Assembly: GCA_017608385.1 (NCBI GenBank)
Contig: JAFCFZ010000003.1
Location: forward strand, 1-48,619
Reading direction: 5' to 3'
Length of the DNA: 48,619 nucleotides
Source: Candidatus Parvarchaeota archaeon
GTDB lineage: Archaea; Nanobdellota; Nanobdellia; B33-G15
Below, piece by piece: positions 15,127 to 22,276 of the stretch. Within the stretch, counting starts at the first letter, position 1. Each line of letters starts with the position of its first letter. A model generated the notes under the pieces. The model did not search any database. It was not told where the DNA came from and saw nothing but the letters and a program-made list of their open reading frames with translations. The translations under genes and the position numbers were made by a program.

Positions 15127-15651
15127 ATGCAACAAACCATATTAAACAAAGAAATTTTCAAGGCCTTATCATCAGATACAAGAATAGATATTCTCAAATA
15201 TTTAGGTAAGAGACGAATGACTCTTTCTGAGATATCTGAAAAATTAAATATGTCATTATCCACGATCAAGGAACATTTAGATACTCTTTCTTCGGTTAAG
15301 TTGATTGTTAAAATAGATGAAGGTAGGAAATGGAAATATTATGAACTCACCGAAAAGGGAAAAGGAATTGTAAGTCCCATACAAATTAACATATCTATTT
15401 TTTTAGGGGTTTCAATTGTTGCAATGATAGTTAGTTCATACTTTTTAACTAATAGTTTATTGCCTGTTCAAGGGGATATGTTCCTTATGGCTTCTCAAGA
15501 AGCAGTTTTAGGAGAGAACCCAAGAGTTGAACTTCTTGTTGAACAAACAATACCTTATTTGGAGATAATTGTATTTGCGGGATCTATGATTCTGTTTGGA
15601 TTTTCACTAGGATATTATTTTTCAAACAGAGGGAGAGGATATGGAGATTAA
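15127..15651 (+). CDS. ArsR-like winged-helix regulator with two C-terminal membrane helices
   Basis: The N-terminus (KEIFKALSSDTRIDILKYLGKRRMTLSEISEKLNMSLSTIKEHLDTLSSVKLIVK...YYELTEKGK) is an ArsR-type winged helix. Residues 90-108 and about 148-167 are membrane helices around an outside loop of about 40 residues. The 174-aa product is a membrane-bound transcription factor. Its last 11 nt overlap the AlkD gene, so the two are co-transcribed. Confidence 0.88.
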   Translation: MQQTILNKEIFKALSSDTRIDILKYLGKRRMTLSEISEKLNMSLSTIKEHLDTLSSVKLIVKIDEGRKWKYYELTEKGKGIVSPIQINISIFLGVSIVAMIVSSYFLTNSLLPVQGDMFLMASQEAVLGENPRVELLVEQTIPYLEIIVFAGSMILFGFSLGYYFSNRGRGYGD

Positions 15652-16324
15652 GAAGATCATCAAGAAACTTGAATCTCTTGGAAATAAAAAAGATTTAGAA
15701 GGGATGGCAAGATTTGGAATAAATCCTGAAAATAGTTTTGGAGTATCTATCTATAAATTGAGACCTTTTGCAAAAGAAATAGGAAAAAATCATGAACTTG
15801 CTTTGAAATTATGGGGTTCAGGGATAAGAGAAGCAAGAATTCTTGCATCATTTATTGATCTACCTGAAAAAGTAACAGAAGAACAAATGGAAAAATGGGT
15901 AAAAGACTTTAATTCTTGGGATGTTTGTGATCAGGTTTGTAGTAGTTTATTCGATAAAACAGAATTTGCATATGAAAAAGCGTTTGAATGGAGTGAAAGA
16001 CAAGAGGAATTTGTTAAGAGGGCTGGATTTGTTTTAATGGCTACTTTATCTGTTCATGACAAGAAAGCAAAAGATTCTGATTTTGAACAATTTTTCCCAA
16101 TAATAAAAAGAGAAATTTATGATGAAAGGAATTTTGTGAGAAAAGCAGTAAATTGGGCACTTAGAAGTATTGGTAAAAGAAATATTGAACTTAATAAAAA
16201 AGCAATTTTGGTAGGAAAGGAAATACTTGAAATGGCTTCAAAAACAGCCAAATGGATAGCTAAAGATGCCTTGAAAGAATTAACTAGTGAAAATGTACAA
16301 AAAAGGTTGAAAAATAAAAAATAA
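15641..16324 (+). CDS. alkD: DNA alkylation repair enzyme, AlkD-like HEAT-repeat family
   Basis: The 227-aa helical protein shows the AlkD pattern: RFGINPENSFGVSIYKLRPFAKEIGK, ELALKLWGSGIREARILASFID, WVKDFNSWDVCDQVC and ERNFVRKAVNWALRSIGKRN. The Trp and Asp in FNSWDVCD and the WALR segment are the family's DNA-contact region. Members remove 3- or 7-alkylated purines. It overlaps the end of the ArsR-like gene by 11 nt, so that regulator may tie repair to an envelope signal. Confidence 0.9.
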   Translation: MEIKKIIKKLESLGNKKDLEGMARFGINPENSFGVSIYKLRPFAKEIGKNHELALKLWGSGIREARILASFIDLPEKVTEEQMEKWVKDFNSWDVCDQVCSSLFDKTEFAYEKAFEWSERQEEFVKRAGFVLMATLSVHDKKAKDSDFEQFFPIIKREIYDERNFVRKAVNWALRSIGKRNIELNKKAILVGKEILEMASKTAKWIAKDALKELTSENVQKRLKNKK

Positions 16325-16333
16325 TTCTATTTT

Positions 16334-16822
16334 TTAGGCTCCCTTCTTGTAAACCTCTATGAAAACCAAATAGAGCAGATAAAGAGAGTAAGCGAAGGCT
16401 AAGAAAGCTAAAGTGAAGCTAATCACTGGAACTAAGTTGATCAATGAATTCATTATTGCCAAGGGTGCAGAATAGAGTGCAATTAAGAAAGATTGTCTTT
16501 CGAAATTACCCTTGAATCCAAATATCACAGCAATTATATACAGTATTGCTGAAAAGACCAACCAAGCTATCACAGACAGTATTGGAACAAATATTAGGGT
16601 TAATATCGCAACAAATAATGTGATCCCTGCTCCGAAAAATGTTGTTAAGAGATCCAAACCATATCCAAAAACTCCAAAGAAAGTTCCAATACTTGTAATA
16701 ATTCCTGCAATAATTCCTCCAAGAATAATATGTTTAGCTCCATCAGCCAAGTCTCCCTTTTCTTTTTTAAAGGTTTGAGCTGGTTTAGTAAGGGCCTCAA
16801 CCCATTCATTGAAGTATTTCAT
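16334..16822 (-). CDS. Yip1-domain membrane protein
   Basis: The 162-aa protein starts with an amphipathic KYFNEWVEALTKPAQTFKKEKG, as in Yip1/YIF1-like prokaryotic proteins, followed by about five hydrophobic helices. Function in prokaryotes is unknown. It converges on alkD with a 9-nt gap. Confidence 0.75.
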   Translation of the reverse strand: MKYFNEWVEALTKPAQTFKKEKGDLADGAKHIILGGIIAGIITSIGTFFGVFGYGLDLLTTFFGAGITLFVAILTLIFVPILSVIAWLVFSAILYIIAVIFGFKGNFERQSFLIALYSAPLAIMNSLINLVPVISFTLAFLAFAYSLYLLYLVFIEVYKKGA

Positions 16823-16884
16823 TAAAATGAATCAATACCCTCCAATATAAAAATCTATTTTAATGGATTTGTTGACATTAAATT

Positions 16885-17079
16885 ATGGAATGTAAAAAAG
16901 AAGAAAACCTAAAATATTGTAATTGTTCTTACAACTGTCCTAAAAAAGGAATTTGTTGTGAATGTATAAAGGACCATAGAGAAAGAGGAGAATTACCAGC
17001 ATGTTATTTTGATAATGAAACTGAAAAAACTTATGACAGATCAATTGAAAATTTTATGAAAAATAAAAAAGAATTCTAA
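16885..17079 (+). CDS. DUF6485 Cys-rich protein
   Basis: The 64-aa protein has [55 protein letters not shown]. The nine Cys and the [12 protein letters not shown]...YDRS motif match DUF6485, a small metal-binding family of anaerobes. Its TAA overlaps the stop of the opposing membrane gene by 4 nt. Confidence 0.85.
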   Translation: MECKKEENLKYCNCSYNCPKKGICCECIKDHRERGELPACYFDNETEKTYDRSIENFMKNKKEF

Positions 17080-17438
17080 AATCCTAAATAAGGCGAGAAA
17101 AAGCCAAGAATTAATCCCATACTAAACATAATTACTCCTGCTAATGAAGGAAGGAAAAAAGCACCTAACAAACCTAAAGTAATAGCAGTTAATCCTAATA
17201 ATCCTCCAATATGAAATGCATTTCTTAATTGCCAAAATAAGATGATATATGTTATAATTGCGAGAATAATTCCCCCCCCTAACACTAAATCTTGGTTAAA
17301 ATTAAGATTCATTGCTTTAATACCTGCTCCAACAATAGATCCTTCCAAATCAAATCCAGCCCTGGTAAAAAATCCAGCAACGGCACCTAATCCAAGCACA
17401 TAATTGCTAACAAACTTTTCTCCTTTTGGTAATTCCAT
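17076..17438 (-). CDS. Uncharacterised four-helix membrane protein
   Basis: The 120-aa protein starts with a soluble [12 protein letters not shown] and then has about four hydrophobic helices rich in Gly. No family was recognised. It follows the split MgtE genes on the same strand with a gap of 40 nt, so it may belong to the same unit. Confidence 0.55.
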   Translation of the reverse strand: MELPKGEKFVSNYVLGLGAVAGFFTRAGFDLEGSIVGAGIKAMNLNFNQDLVLGGGIILAIITYIILFWQLRNAFHIGGLLGLTAITLGLLGAFFLPSLAGVIMFSMGLILGFFSPYLGF

Positions 17439-17478
17439 AATTATTATTGAATTTGATTTTTCAAAAAGATTTGTAAAA

Positions 17479-17994
17479 TCACAAAATAATCCTAATCATG
17501 AATACAAAAACAATTACTGATAAAACATCAGCAATTGCAGTTGCTATAGGAATTATCACATTGTCTGGGTCATGATTTTTTTCAAGAAGAAATACAGTTA
17601 GTAGGTAAGTTACAACAATTAAAACAAGTATTAAACTCATTGAAGTGAAAAAAACTATTATTAAAGCTTGGAAAAGAGTTATACTTTGATCAAGAGTCCA
17701 TCCAAGGAACCCAAGATATAACGAAGTAAATATAGCCACAATAAAGATTCTTAACATCATCTTTCCAATCATCTCTCTATATCTCATTTTGAAAGCAGTT
17801 GATAGTTTTGAAGTTAAAACACAACTAAAATCACCTATCATATTGTTCAATGCAGGGATAACTATGATCAAAAAAGGAATTGTATACAATGTTTCTTTAA
17901 TAGATACTAAACTAATCCCTGCAATAGAACTTATAGTAATAGTTATCAAGATAATTGGAAGACTTTCTTTTATAATCTCATTTATTTTATACAC
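17479..17994 (-). CDS. MgtE/SLC41-type divalent cation transporter, second half
   Basis: The 171-aa protein is one MgtE membrane domain with about five helices. It holds IVIPALNNMIGDFSCVLTSKLSTAFK near the N-terminus and KNHDPDNVIIPIATAIADVLSVIVF near the end, the D-P-D-N motif that lines the Mg2+ path. It overlaps the first half by 8 nt. Two such domains probably form one transporter. Confidence 0.85.
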   Translation of the reverse strand: MYKINEIIKESLPIILITITISSIAGISLVSIKETLYTIPFLIIVIPALNNMIGDFSCVLTSKLSTAFKMRYREMIGKMMLRIFIVAIFTSLYLGFLGWTLDQSITLFQALIIVFFTSMSLILVLIVVTYLLTVFLLEKNHDPDNVIIPIATAIADVLSVIVFVFMIRIIL

Positions 17995-18526
17995 TCAAAA
18001 TCACCATTGCTGCAAGTATCAAGGAACTAGTACTAAAAATATCACCTAAAGTTGTTACAAGAGGCCCCATCATATTGTCAGGATCATGACCATGTTTGAA
18101 AAGATATTTTGTAGTTACTGTTGTGAAAATTATTGTGATTGTATTTGATAAAAGTCCTGCAATAAACGCAATAAAAATGATTAATCCACCATAATTTCCT
18201 ATTCCTAATATGAGAGATAATCCCCAAGCAAGAAAACCGAGAAAGATAGATGAAACGATTCCAATGATAAATGAAGCAATTACACTATTTCTTATCCTTT
18301 TTTTACCTATTTTTCCTTTTAGTGTTCCTAAATGAAGGCCTGTACCTAATCTTGCAGATAATGAACCACTAACATTCCCACTCATCTCAAAAAATCCAGG
18401 AATTAGAATAAGGATTGCTGGAATTTGTTCTAAAACTCCAGTAATTTGGGCCAATAATATTCCCGCACCAAGACCTCCGGTAGTTGAAATGAATTCTGCA
18501 AAGCTCATTTCAAAGATGTCTTTCAT
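17987..18526 (-). CDS. MgtE/SLC41-type divalent cation transporter, first half
   Basis: The 179-aa protein carries the same domain: LILIPGFFEMSGNVSGSLSARLGTGLHLG and HGHDPDNMMGPLVTTLGDIFSTSSLI. There is no cytosolic CBS or N domain as in bacterial MgtE. The 4-nt overlap with the RCK_C gene upstream and the 8-nt overlap downstream show a tightly coupled operon. Mg2+ or a related ion is the likely substrate. Confidence 0.88.
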   Translation of the reverse strand: MKDIFEMSFAEFISTTGGLGAGILLAQITGVLEQIPAILILIPGFFEMSGNVSGSLSARLGTGLHLGTLKGKIGKKRIRNSVIASFIIGIVSSIFLGFLAWGLSLILGIGNYGGLIIFIAFIAGLLSNTITIIFTTVTTKYLFKHGHDPDNMMGPLVTTLGDIFSTSSLILAAMVILSV

Positions 18527-19086
18527 AACCTGATTGTCCCTTTTGAGACTTTTTCAAAAATTTCCAAAGACTTTTGATCTCCTAGACAAATAAGAAGGTC
18601 ATTAATCTTTATTTTGTCCTTTGGTCCAGGAAGGATTATCCATTTTTCATTTCTCTTTATGGCAAGAATCATTGCTCCTGTCTTTTGTCTGACTCCCATT
18701 TCAAGAAGATTCTTTCTATCAATAGATGAACTCGCCTTTATGACTGTTACAAAAGCTCTTTTATCTTCTTCACCAAAGACTTTTTTTAGAACAGGATGAA
18801 TTTCACTTTTTTCCAAGACTAAATGAGCTCTATCTGAATAAGAATCAGCCAAATCAGACTGTATTTCCATTATATCAGTTATAGTTACTAATGTGTCTTT
18901 TTTAACTCCCCTCAAGCTAAAAATAAGCCTATAGAGCTCTATTCTTGTTTTTTTGAACTCACCATAAAGTTCTAGAGTTATTTTGGAAATGTTCTTGTCA
19001 TTCAAAAAAATAGAGGATAAAGACAAGTGAGACATTACATCAAGCAGATTGTTTGTTTTTTTCATCAAACTAACTAGGTCTTTCAT
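18523..19086 (-). CDS. PhoU-like helical and RCK_C (TrkA-C) domain protein
   Basis: The N-terminal part (about residues 1-90) is helical and PhoU-like (DLVSLMKKTNNLLDVMSHLSL). The C-terminal 80 residues are an RCK_C domain (LLEMGVRQKTGAMILAIKRNEKWIILPGPKDKIKINDLLICLGDQKSLEIFEKV). Such proteins regulate ion transport, here probably the MgtE pair. The start was set to the ATG at 19086 because GGTGGTG lies just upstream; a longer frame reaches 19140. Confidence 0.85.
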   Translation of the reverse strand: MKDLVSLMKKTNNLLDVMSHLSLSSIFLNDKNISKITLELYGEFKKTRIELYRLIFSLRGVKKDTLVTITDIMEIQSDLADSYSDRAHLVLEKSEIHPVLKKVFGEEDKRAFVTVIKASSSIDRKNLLEMGVRQKTGAMILAIKRNEKWIILPGPKDKIKINDLLICLGDQKSLEIFEKVSKGTIRL

Positions 19087-19120
19087 AAACACCACCAATA
19101 TCTTTTTCTCACACCAGATA

Positions 19121-19126
19121 TTTAAA
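19121..19126 (+). promoter_or_regulatory. TATA box of the acylphosphatase gene
   Basis: TTTAAA begins 28 nt before the ATG at 19149. Confidence 0.55.
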
Positions 19127-19148
19127 CTTTTAAAAACCATTAAGATAA

Positions 19149-19412
19149 ATGAAGATCCGAGTTTTAGTTTATGGAACTGTTCAGGGAGTGAATTTTAGAT
19201 CTAGCACAGTTATTATTGCAAACCAATTAAATATCTCAGGAACTGTGAGGAATTTAGATAATGGTTCTGTTGAAGTTATAGCTGAAGCAGACAATGAATT
19301 TCTGTTAAAATTCATAGTTTTCTTAAAAAAAGGCCCTGATGGATCTAAAGTAGATGATCTAAAAATAGAAGAATATGAAGAAAAAATAGATAAAGGTTTT
19401 AAAAGAATTTAA
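19149..19412 (+). CDS. acyP: Acylphosphatase
   Basis: The 87-aa protein shows the family motifs [14 protein letters not shown] (catalytic Arg; the usual Gly before FR is Asn) and [18 protein letters not shown] with the catalytic Asn. Length and fold order fit a small cytosolic acylphosphatase that hydrolyses carboxyl-phosphate bonds. It ends directly at the stop of the opposing TRAM-protein gene. Confidence 0.9.
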   Translation: MKIRVLVYGTVQGVNFRSSTVIIANQLNISGTVRNLDNGSVEVIAEADNEFLLKFIVFLKKGPDGSKVDDLKIEEYEEKIDKGFKRI

Positions 19413-19934
19413 TTACTTTTTCTTTTTACTTTCTTTTTTACTTTCTTTTTTACTTTCTTTTTTACTTTCTTTTTTACTTTCTTTTTTATCTTCTTTTTTA
19501 CTTTCTTCTTTTGGTAGTTCTTTTGGAAATTCTTCCTCAGTAGCTTCTTCAGCTGGAGCTTCCTCTTCAGTAGCTTTTTCCTCAGTAGCTTCTTCAGCTG
19601 GAGCTTCCTCTTCAGTAGCTTTTTCCTCAGTAGCTTCTTCAGCTGGAGCTTCCTCTTCAGTAGCTTTTTCCGTAGATTCATCTTCAACTGGATTTTCAGG
19701 AGCTTCTTCTACCTCAACATCCTTTGCATCAGATGCACCAATTACTTTTCCAATTGCGAATTTTCTTAGAACCTTCTCAACCTTCACTTTAACTTTATCG
19801 CCCTCTTTTGTTCCTGGAACAAAGATAACGAAACCTTCAATTTTTGCGATACCATCGCCTTTTTCACCAACTGCTTCGATGGTGATGTCATATTCTGTGC
19901 CTTCTTCAACAGGCTTAGTAAACTGTCTTTCCAT
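19413..19934 (-). CDS. TRAM-domain protein with a long repetitive charged tail
   Basis: Residues 10-65 are a TRAM RNA-binding domain (EGTEYDITIEAVGEKGDGIAKIEGFVIFVPGTKEGDKVKVKVEKVLRKFAIGKVI). The rest is low complexity: three 15-residue repeats of the type ATEEKATEEEAPAEE, then KKES units, ending in Lys. Archaeal single-TRAM proteins act as RNA chaperones; the tail is unusual. The start at 19934 is fixed by GGAGGT 4 nt upstream; a longer frame to 19985 lacks this. A TTTATAAATA box lies at about 19990-19999. Confidence 0.85.
   Translation of the reverse strand: MERQFTKPVEEGTEYDITIEAVGEKGDGIAKIEGFVIFVPGTKEGDKVKVKVEKVLRKFAIGKVIGASDAKDVEVEEAPENPVEDESTEKATEEEAPAEEATEEKATEEEAPAEEATEEKATEEEAPAEEATEEEFPKELPKEESKKEDKKESKKESKKESKKESKKESKKKK
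19434..19494. repeat. 12-nt tandem repeats coding for KKES
   Basis: About five units of the type TTTCTTTTTTAC (plus-strand view) are nearly identical, so copy number is likely to vary by slippage without breaking the frame. Confidence 0.75.
19535..19669. repeat. 45-nt tandem repeats in the TRAM gene
   Basis: Three nearly identical 45-nt units contain CAGCTGGAGCTTCCTCTTCA and encode the 15-residue acidic repeat. Boundaries are approximate. Confidence 0.75.
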
Positions 19935-20027
19935 ATAATTACCTCCGTAAACTGTGACTTTAATGTCTTGATATGCTCCATTCATAGGTATTTATAAATT
20001 TAATTGATTTCACAACGTTGAAAATTA

Positions 20028-20036
20028 TTTATATAT
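20028..20036 (+). promoter_or_regulatory. TATA box of the 141-aa helix-turn-helix gene
   Basis: TTTATATAT begins 27 nt before the ATG at 20055. Confidence 0.5.
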
Positions 20037-20054
20037 GTTAAACATTGTATTTTT

Positions 20055-20480
20055 ATGGCTAAAGTAATCACTCCTTTGGGGGTTGAGATAGATTATAAGG
20101 AATATTGGAAAAAAAGAAAGGAAGAAAAACTATGGTGTAAAATGCAGATTAATTATGATAGAATGAAACAACTCCTATCGTCTGGCCAATTCACTTTAGA
20201 GGATTTTTGTAAATTCCTCTTTCCACAAAGCAAGAAATCAGATATTGCATTGAAAATGATAAATTATATTAAAAATTCTAAAGAACCTGTTTTTTTTAAG
20301 CAAATGGTTGAAGATATGGGAACTCCAAAGAGCACAACATGGCAAGTTTATATCATGTTGAAAAGAGCAGGAATAATTCAAAGAAAAACCAAAGCAGAAC
20401 CCCTAAGATTAAGCACAAAATTCAGTGAAGTAGTAGAAGATCTGGAATTATGGTGGAAAAATTTTGTTAAAGTAAAATAA
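20055..20480 (+). CDS. Winged-helix-like protein, family unknown
   Basis: The 141-aa soluble protein has a basic N-terminus (DYKEYWKKRKEEKLWCKMQ) and a likely winged helix at about residues 70-115 (ALKMINYIKNSKEPVFFKQMVEDMGTPKSTTWQVYIMLKRAGIIQRK). It ends in aromatic-rich LELWWKNFVKVK. It may bind DNA. No named family. Confidence 0.6.
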   Translation: MAKVITPLGVEIDYKEYWKKRKEEKLWCKMQINYDRMKQLLSSGQFTLEDFCKFLFPQSKKSDIALKMINYIKNSKEPVFFKQMVEDMGTPKSTTWQVYIMLKRAGIIQRKTKAEPLRLSTKFSEVVEDLELWWKNFVKVK

Positions 20481-20520
20481 AACACAAAATAGATAAAAAA
20501 CATGTTGATTATTCTTTGTC

Positions 20521-20892
20521 ATGAGAATACTTAGAAAAACCCATTTTTGGCAGGATAAGAGAACATTTTTAGATATTGATGCAGAACCTCCACAAAAAAA
20601 TGACAGAGGATATGCAGAAGAAGGAAATGTTGTGTTAAAAATAGCGGATGAAGAAGGAATTAAAGCAGCATTTAAGTTAAGTGTTGATGAAGCAAGAGCA
20701 TTAGTTGGTACTGTAACAATCTTTTTGGAAAAACATGATATTAGAATGGCAAAACTTCTTTCTGAAAGACAAGAAAGCGACTATGGGGATTCAAATCATG
20801 AAACTACTCCAATAGAACCAGTCAGTTTTGGAATGTTTGAAACTCCAGAAGTAGAAAATGATGAAAAGCCAAAACTTCAATTTTATTATTAA
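20521..20892 (+). CDS. Uncharacterised acidic 123-aa protein
   Basis: No family recognised. Residues 35-80 look like a compact alpha/beta domain (EGNVVLKIADEEGIKAAFKLSVDEARALVGTVTIFLEKHDI); the rest is acidic and probably unstructured. The TAA interlocks with the stop of the sugar-isomerase-like gene on the other strand by 4 nt. It lies 40 nt downstream of the winged-helix gene and may share its transcript. Confidence 0.55.
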   Translation: MRILRKTHFWQDKRTFLDIDAEPPQKNDRGYAEEGNVVLKIADEEGIKAAFKLSVDEARALVGTVTIFLEKHDIRMAKLLSERQESDYGDSNHETTPIEPVSFGMFETPEVENDEKPKLQFYY

Positions 20893-21557
20893 ATACTTTT
20901 TTTCAATCCCTTAACTCTTGCTTTCATTTTATCTATACTTATGAGGGCATCATTCATATCATATTTACTGTCTAATTTCATAACAAAAGGAATATTTTTT
21001 TCCATAAATTCTTCAATTACTGGGTCTAAAAAGTCCGATTCTCCTAAAGAATAAGGCAATCCAATAATTTCCTTAAAATAGTCTGAAATATTAACTCCAA
21101 TAATTTCATCCTTCAACATTTTCATAAATCCTTTGGCATTAATTCCACAAGCTTTAGCAGTAGTAGGATTAAAAACAAATTTTAACCCAGGATAGTCTCT
21201 AACTAAATTATAAATGTCTGTAGGAGTCCTTCCTAATGTTTCAGTATTTTCTATTGCAATGTTTATGTTCTTTTTCTTACCTAATTCTATCATTTCTTGC
21301 AGTTTTTTTAGTTCAGATTTTTCAGGATTAAATAGAATATATTCAGAATTTAGACTATCTGCAAGGAAAATAAGGTATTTGTAATCCCTTATTGTTCCCT
21401 GAATAGAATTTACATTTGCTTTTGCAAGGAGTGGATCTTTTACAAAGTCTTTTTTTGTTTGAGAATGATGTAATTCTATATCTACCTTAGCACTAATTAG
21501 TGATCTAAGTATATCATTAAAACTAGCAGATAAGTATGTGTTAACAACAAATCTCAT
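20889..21557 (-). CDS. Sugar-phosphate isomerase/AP-endonuclease-2-type TIM barrel, degenerate metal site
   Basis: The 222-aa protein follows the xylose-isomerase-like TIM barrel (VDIELHHSQ, INIAIENTETLGRTPTDIYNLV, LKFVFNPTTAKACGINAKGF). The first metal Glu (IEN) is kept, but the later D-x-x-H is FNPTTA, the His-x-x-D is NISD, and the last Glu is replaced (VMKLDS). It may have lost metal-dependent catalysis or bind a different ligand. Confidence 0.75.
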   Translation of the reverse strand: MRFVVNTYLSASFNDILRSLISAKVDIELHHSQTKKDFVKDPLLAKANVNSIQGTIRDYKYLIFLADSLNSEYILFNPEKSELKKLQEMIELGKKKNINIAIENTETLGRTPTDIYNLVRDYPGLKFVFNPTTAKACGINAKGFMKMLKDEIIGVNISDYFKEIIGLPYSLGESDFLDPVIEEFMEKNIPFVMKLDSKYDMNDALISIDKMKARVKGLKKSI

Positions 21558-21587
21558 AGTCTAAAAATTATGAATCAACAATAAATA

Positions 21588-21593
21588 TTTAAC
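21588..21593 (+). promoter_or_regulatory. TATA box of the TIM-GAPOR operon
   Basis: TTTAAC inside AATATTTAAC begins 29 nt before the ATG at 21617 and decides that start over a TTG at 21602. Confidence 0.5.
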
Positions 21594-21616
21594 TAAATGG
21601 CTTGAGTTTTATCTTA

Positions 21617-22276
21617 ATGCTACTTATTAATTTCAAAGCTTATGCACAATCTTCCGGAGAAAAGGCTCTTGAGATAGCTAAGACATGTGAAAAGGTTTCT
21701 AAAAAACTTAAAAAAAACATCGGGATAGTTCCAAATTGTCTTGATATTGTTAATGTTTCAGGAAAAACAAAAATACCTGTTTTTTCTCAAGGAGTTTCTG
21801 TTTTTGAACCAGGAGCACACACAGGATCAACCACTGCATTCTCTTTGAAAAGAGTTGGAGTAAAGGGAGTTGTTTTAAATCATGCTGAAAATAAAATAGA
21901 AAAAGCTATTTTGAAAAAAGCCATAGAAATTTCCAAACAATATAAGTTAAAAGTTCTTGTTTGTGCTAAGGATATTAAAGAAGCAGCTTACATTGCCAAA
22001 TTGAGTCCAGATTATATTGCAATTGAACCACCAGAATTAATTGGTGGGAAAATATCAGTAAGTACTGCAAAACCAGAAATAATAAGTAAGGGTGTTAAGA
22101 AAATAAAATCAATCAATAGACAAATAAAGGTATTAGTTGGTGCAGGTGTTCATAATAAAGAAGATGTTAGAAAAGCAATTTCATTAGGAGCATCTGGAGT
22201 TTTTGTTGCTTCTTCTGTGTGTAAAGCTAAAAACAAAAGAAAAATAATTGAAGAACTTGCGGGGGGATTGAAATGA
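21617..22276 (+). CDS. tpiA: Triosephosphate isomerase
   Basis: This 219-aa protein has the archaeal short TIM form. The catalytic set is complete: NFK (N5, K7), VLNHAE (H89), YIAIEPPELIGG (E137), and the phosphate loop GASGVFVASSV. It interconverts dihydroxyacetone phosphate and glyceraldehyde 3-phosphate. The stop overlaps the GAPOR start in ATGA, so the enzyme and the next one, which uses its product, are translationally coupled. Confidence 0.95.
   Translation: MLLINFKAYAQSSGEKALEIAKTCEKVSKKLKKNIGIVPNCLDIVNVSGKTKIPVFSQGVSVFEPGAHTGSTTAFSLKRVGVKGVVLNHAENKIEKAILKKAIEISKQYKLKVLVCAKDIKEAAYIAKLSPDYIAIEPPELIGGKISVSTAKPEIISKGVKKIKSINRQIKVLVGAGVHNKEDVRKAISLGASGVFVASSVCKAKNKRKIIEELAGGLK

Noticed and set aside
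19434-19669. Tandem repeats that might be taken for a CRISPR array
   Set aside because: Units are contiguous without spacers, keep an open reading frame and encode a low-complexity tail.
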